Origin: Deltaproteobacteria bacterium
Lineage (GTDB): Bacteria > Campylobacterota_A > Desulfurellia > JAGGSF01
Reading direction: 5' to 3'
Length of the DNA: 8,582 nucleotides
NCBI GenBank assembly: GCA_021159235.1
Contig: JAGGSF010000054.1
Location: forward strand, 1 to 8,582
Shown here: piece by piece, positions 6,685 to 8,582 of the stretch
Layout: the number at the start of each line of letters is the position of its first letter
How positions within the stretch are numbered: position 1 is the first letter of the stretch
Notes under the pieces: generated by a model
The model's input: only the letters and a program-made list of their open reading frames with translations
The model's database searches: none
What the model was told of the DNA's origin: nothing
Position numbers and translations under genes: made by a program

Positions 6685-6943
6685 AGATAGGTTGATTGCA
6701 AAGTTTATGGAGATAATAGAACTTATAAAGAAAGAATACAATGTTAATATATGGCTGGTTGAAATTCTGGGGAAGAGGTGGTCCTATATTGCCGGAGAAA
6801 GGGAAGACTCCCTCCTCCCCCCCGAGCGCATCCAGTTGAATGAGAGATTCGGTGTAGTGTCAAACAACTGGGAAAGAATACCACCTGAGGAAAGAGAAAA
6901 TATTATTTCTTCTTTAAAGAAAATAATAGAAACATATGGATAA
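6659..6943 (+). CDS. Unidentified 94-residue protein between HydG and HydE
   Basis: I do not recognise this protein. It has no cysteine, no signal peptide and no membrane segment. It is rich in Lys and Glu, with a likely N-terminal helix (DRLIAKFMEIIELIKKEY), a central possibly beta-strand segment with tryptophans (NIWLVEILGKRWSYIAGE), and a likely C-terminal helix (PEERENIISSLKKIIETYG). The ATG at 6659 has AAGGA 6 bases upstream, so it is preferred over an in-frame TTG at 6653. It overlaps the end of hydG by 26 bases and hydE by 8 bases, so it is co-translated with both maturases. The open frame, good start signal and double overlap make it a real gene. A role in H-cluster maturation is inference from position only. 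Absence of cysteine argues against an FeS protein. Confidence 0.75.
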   Translation: MEKETSTSKDRLIAKFMEIIELIKKEYNVNIWLVEILGKRWSYIAGEREDSLLPPERIQLNERFGVVSNNWERIPPEERENIISSLKKIIETYG

Positions 6944-7967
6944 AAAAGAAATTCTACACTATCTGAAAACATCATCTGAGGACGAAACATTATTCCAGAA
7001 AGCTGATTATGTAAGGAAGAGATACTGTGGAGATGAGGTGCATATAAGGGGTATAATTGAATTTTCCAATCATTGCTGTAGAAGCTGCCTCTACTGTGGT
7101 CTGAGGAAGGAAAACAAAAAACTAAAGAGATACAGAATGAGTGAAGATGAAATAGTGGCGCTGGCATTGAGAATTGCATCATACGGTGTGAAAACAATAG
7201 TGCTTCAATCAGGGGATGATTTTTACTACAGCCGCTCCATGATTTGTAACATTGTTCAAAACATAAAAAAAGAAGCAGATGTTGCCATTACTCTGAGTAT
7301 TGGAGAAAGACCTCTGGATGACTACAGGGCGTTCAAAGACTCAGGAACAGACAGATACCTGCTGAAACACGAAACAGTCAATGAAAAATTGTATAAAAGG
7401 CTTCACCCCGGTCAATCTCTTAAGAAAAGACTGAAAATCTTAGAACACCTGAAAAAACTGGGTTACCAGACAGGAGCAGGAAATATCGTTGGACTGCCCG
7501 GGCAGACTCTGGAAGACCTCTGCGAAGATATACTGTTTTTTAAGAGATTTGATCCAGATATGATAGGTATTGGTCCCTTTATTCCTCAGAAAGATACTCC
7601 TCTTTCTACTTTTCCTCAAGGGAGTTTCTTGCTTACACTGAAGGTTCTGGCACTCACAAGAATAACTACATTAAACAGTCATATTCCCGCGACAACAGCA
7701 CTGGCTACAGTAGAGCCTGATGGACAATTCATGGGATTAAAAGCAGGTGCAAATGTTATTATGCCGGATTTCACACCTTCCAACTACAGAAAGAATTATA
7801 CAATCTACGACAATAAAGCCCATATTACATTAGAGAAAGCAAAAGAGACGATTTTTAAAGCAGGTAGGATAATTTCTACTGATAAGGGACACTCCTTAAA
7901 AAGACTTAATGAGTCTAAATATTCAGCCATCATGGAGAATAAAGTGTCACACTCTTTTATCTATTAA
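6936..7967 (+). CDS. hydE: [FeFe] hydrogenase H-cluster maturase HydE (radical SAM)
   Basis: Radical SAM enzyme that processes the HydG product on the way to the diiron subcluster with its azadithiolate bridge. It has 343 residues, near the usual 350. The radical SAM cysteines are C47, C51 and C54 in CCRSCLYCGLR (CX3CX2C). Further family segments are YRMSEDEIVALA, VLQSGDD, LSIGERP, LLKHETVNEKLYKRLHPG and TGAGNIVGLPGQTLEDL. The fold is BioB-like, and BioB or PylB are excluded mainly by the HydE-type segments and the hydFG context. The optional second FeS site of some HydE proteins is not evident. No Shine-Dalgarno sequence precedes the ATG. Its 8-base overlap with the upstream small gene suggests translation by coupling. 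Confidence 0.95.
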   Translation: MDKKEILHYLKTSSEDETLFQKADYVRKRYCGDEVHIRGIIEFSNHCCRSCLYCGLRKENKKLKRYRMSEDEIVALALRIASYGVKTIVLQSGDDFYYSRSMICNIVQNIKKEADVAITLSIGERPLDDYRAFKDSGTDRYLLKHETVNEKLYKRLHPGQSLKKRLKILEHLKKLGYQTGAGNIVGLPGQTLEDLCEDILFFKRFDPDMIGIGPFIPQKDTPLSTFPQGSFLLTLKVLALTRITTLNSHIPATTALATVEPDGQFMGLKAGANVIMPDFTPSNYRKNYTIYDNKAHITLEKAKETIFKAGRIISTDKGHSLKRLNESKYSAIMENKVSHSFIY

Positions 7968-7984
7968 GATCGTGTGACATTTTT
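7941..7984 (+). terminator. Intrinsic terminator at the end of hydE
   Basis: TGTCACAC (7945-7952) pairs perfectly with GTGTGACA (7972-7979). The stem can extend with A-T pairs into the flanking AAA and T tract, and with TCTT/AAGA inside the loop. A five-T run (7980-7984) follows. The hairpin spans the hydE stop codon (7965-7967), so the last codons of hydE form one arm. The A-rich 5' flank means it could act on both strands. Confidence 0.7.
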
Positions 7985-8013
7985 AAATAGTAATCACATG
8001 CTTAAATTAATTG

Positions 8014-8042
8014 TTGACAGAGAATATTTTGTTCGTTATTAT
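8014..8042 (+). promoter_or_regulatory. Sigma-70-type promoter upstream of hydC-like start
   Basis: A perfect -35 TTGACA (8014-8019), a 17-base spacer and TATTAT (8037-8042, five of six matches to TATAAT) lie in an AT-rich intergenic region after the hydE terminator. Initiation near 8049-8050 would give a leader of about 43 bases before the ATG at 8093, which has AGGGGGT at 8081-8087. If the upstream of the hydC at the window start is the same sequence, this is also the form of the hyd operon promoter. Confidence 0.75.
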
Positions 8043-8050
8043 AGTATAAC
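8035..8050. promoter_or_regulatory. Inverted repeat overlapping the -10 (possible operator)
   Basis: GTTAT-N6-ATAAC, 5-bp arms, lies over the -10 element and start region, with AACAA continuing to the right. Its position would allow repression. The right half (ATAACAA) resembles half of a Rex (NADH/NAD redox repressor) operator, and Rex is known to control hydrogenase and fermentation genes in several anaerobes. The left half is a poor Rex match, so the assignment is weak. Confidence 0.3.
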
Positions 8051-8092
8051 AATTTAATATAAGTTATATATCTATTTATAAGGGGGTAGGGC

Positions 8093-8158
8093 ATGGCTGA
8101 GGTTTTGTGGAAATCAAAGGTAGAAGATGCAATTAAAAGTTACGGAAAGGGAATATGA
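8093..8158 (+). pseudogene. Truncated duplicate hydC start, 21 codons then TGA
   Basis: ATG with a ribosome site and strong promoter reads MAEVLWKSKVEDAIKSYGKG, identical to the start inferred for hydC, then I and a stop TGA at 8156-8158. All of the thioredoxin-like fold and the cluster cysteines are missing, so no functional HydC can be made. The reading frame continues after the TGA directly into formate dehydrogenase-like sequence, so the two remnants are joined in the same frame. It is either a real recombination product or a chimeric assembly joint. Confidence 0.7.
8097..8151 (+). repeat. 55-base direct repeat, copy 2 (truncated hydC 5' end)
   Basis: Second copy of window bases 1-55, here with its ATG (8093), ribosome site and promoter in view. 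Identity stops at 8151, where formate dehydrogenase-like sequence begins. Confidence 0.98.
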
Positions 8159-8470
8159 TTTGCCGAAAAAGATGGAACATTTACCAATACTGGCAGACGG
8201 GTTCAACTCCTGCATAAGGCAGTTACTCCTCCAGGAAAAAACAGACGGGATTGGGAAATTATCTGTGAAGTTAGCAAAAGAATAGGGTATGAAATGGCAT
8301 ACAACCATCCAATACCTTCCCACTTTAAGGAAGCAGCTGCAAATTACTTAACCATTACGGCATTAGATCCTGTGGCAAAGATACCAGAGTATAAGGTTTG
8401 TGCGGTAAAAATAAATAAAGTAGGAGGATTAAGATGTATAAAATCTTGTTCCCAGTGTGGTTTACATTAA
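8159..8470 (+). pseudogene. Formate dehydrogenase alpha-subunit remnant (molybdopterin oxidoreductase), internally deleted
   Basis: Two pieces of an NAD-dependent formate dehydrogenase alpha subunit remain in one frame. Bases 8159-8311 read [16 protein letters not shown]...[21 protein letters not shown], the family segment that usually follows VLPAAS. Bases 8312 to about 8422 read [13 protein letters not shown]...[17 protein letters not shown], the extreme C-terminus of the molybdopterin-dinucleotide-binding domain. From memory of the family well over 100 residues are missing at the junction near 8309-8314, and everything before FAEKDG, including the active-site Cys/Sec region, is also gone. 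The frame closes at TAA 8468-8470. Not functional as an enzyme. It suggests that an fdhA gene once lay here beside the hydrogenase genes. Confidence 0.75.
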
Positions 8471-8526
8471 GAGACAGAAGCTTCTTATGTTGCTCAGGCG
8501 GAACTTGTAATCTTGAGAATGGATGA
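8434..8526 (+). CDS. 30-codon ORF of unknown nature with good ribosome site
   Basis: ATG at 8434 follows AGGAGG (8422-8427) by 6 bases and reads [18 protein letters not shown], then [12 protein letters not shown] and a TGA. It overlaps the tail of the formate dehydrogenase remnant in another frame. Three cysteines (CC...C) might recall a metal site but match no family I know. The strong ribosome site suggests the start of a once longer gene that followed fdhA and has been truncated by the same kind of deletion. It may not be expressed as a useful product. Confidence 0.35.
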   Translation: MYKILFPVWFTLRDRSFLCCSGGTCNLENG

Positions 8527-8540
8527 GAAAGGAGAAGAAA

Positions 8541-8582
8541 ATGGATTATGTAACTCTTGTTATAGATGGAAAAGAGGTTCAG
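8541..8582 (+). CDS. Start of a [2Fe-2S]-domain subunit (HydA/NuoG/FdhA-like), cut by window end
   Basis: ATG with AAAGGAG (8528-8534) upstream at 6 bases reads MDYVTLVIDGKEVQ and runs off the window. This closely parallels the first residues of HydA here (MEKMVTLTINGEQV), the opening beta strands of a plant-type [2Fe-2S] ferredoxin domain. It could be a second hydrogenase, a NuoG-like subunit or a formate dehydrogenase alpha subunit with this N-terminal domain; 14 codons cannot decide. Confidence 0.6.
   Translation, partial: MDYVTLVIDGKEVQ

Noticed and set aside
1-8096. The exact end repeat as proof of an 8.1-kb circular element carrying the hyd genes
   Set aside because: No replication, integrase or transposase gene is present, and the sequence continues past the repeat into different DNA. 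Duplication or an assembly branch explains it better.
8156-8158. TGA in frame with formate dehydrogenase-like sequence as a selenocysteine codon
   Set aside because: Selenocysteine in these enzymes lies in the active-site region far upstream of FAEKDG. Here the TGA sits at the hydC/fdh junction just before FAEKDG, where a residue such as Ser is expected, and no convincing SECIS-like hairpin was seen right after it. A nonsense codon is simpler.
8114-8323. Reverse-strand ORF opposite the formate dehydrogenase remnant
   Set aside because: It has no recognisable protein features, and the forward strand encodes clear family sequence in the same place.

Overview
The window holds a compact [FeFe]-hydrogenase locus, all on the + strand. 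It contains the three structural genes of a heterotrimeric NAD(H)-linked hydrogenase (hydC, hydB, hydA), a TM1266-type regulator-like gene, and the three H-cluster maturases (hydF, hydG, hydE), with an unidentified 94-residue gene between hydG and hydE. The organism is a strict anaerobe that makes or uses H2. The moderately low GC, AGGAGG ribosome sites and HydABC/TM1266/HydEFG content would suit a fermentative or syntrophic bacterium (Firmicutes, Thermotogota or a related uncultured anaerobic phylum). The sequence alone does not settle the taxon.

Region 1-3443: hydC (lacking its first four bases), hydB and hydA are overlapping or nearly abutting and form one transcription unit. HydC carries a thioredoxin-like [2Fe-2S] centre. 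HydB is a NuoF-like FMN/NADH subunit reduced to its core: it has neither the N-terminal thioredoxin-like nor the C-terminal ferredoxin domain of long HydB proteins. HydA has a full set of N-terminal FeS domains plus the H-cluster domain. Electrons would pass between NAD(H) on HydB and protons/H2 on HydA. The short HydB raises the possibility of a ferredoxin-independent, non-bifurcating enzyme.

Region 3444-7967: a 130-base leader with a strong intrinsic terminator and a perfect, mutually exclusive 9-bp antiterminator helix precedes the TM1266-like gene. The terminator sits immediately before that gene. This looks like an attenuator or riboswitch-type control separating structural genes from maturation genes. 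hydF, hydG, the 94-residue gene and hydE follow, the last four overlapping head to tail. HydG has an altered C-terminal cluster motif. A terminator overlaps the end of hydE.

Region 7968-8582: a near-consensus promoter (TTGACA-17-TATTAT) with an inverted repeat over its -10 drives a second copy of the first 21 codons of hydC. This copy matches window bases 1-55 exactly and then runs into a nonsense codon and a degraded, internally deleted formate dehydrogenase alpha-subunit fragment. A 30-codon ORF follows, then the first 14 codons of another [2Fe-2S]-domain protein cut off by the window end. The 55-base match between the window edge and an internal site means either a real duplication bordering the hyd cluster or an assembly branch point, so this end should be read with caution.
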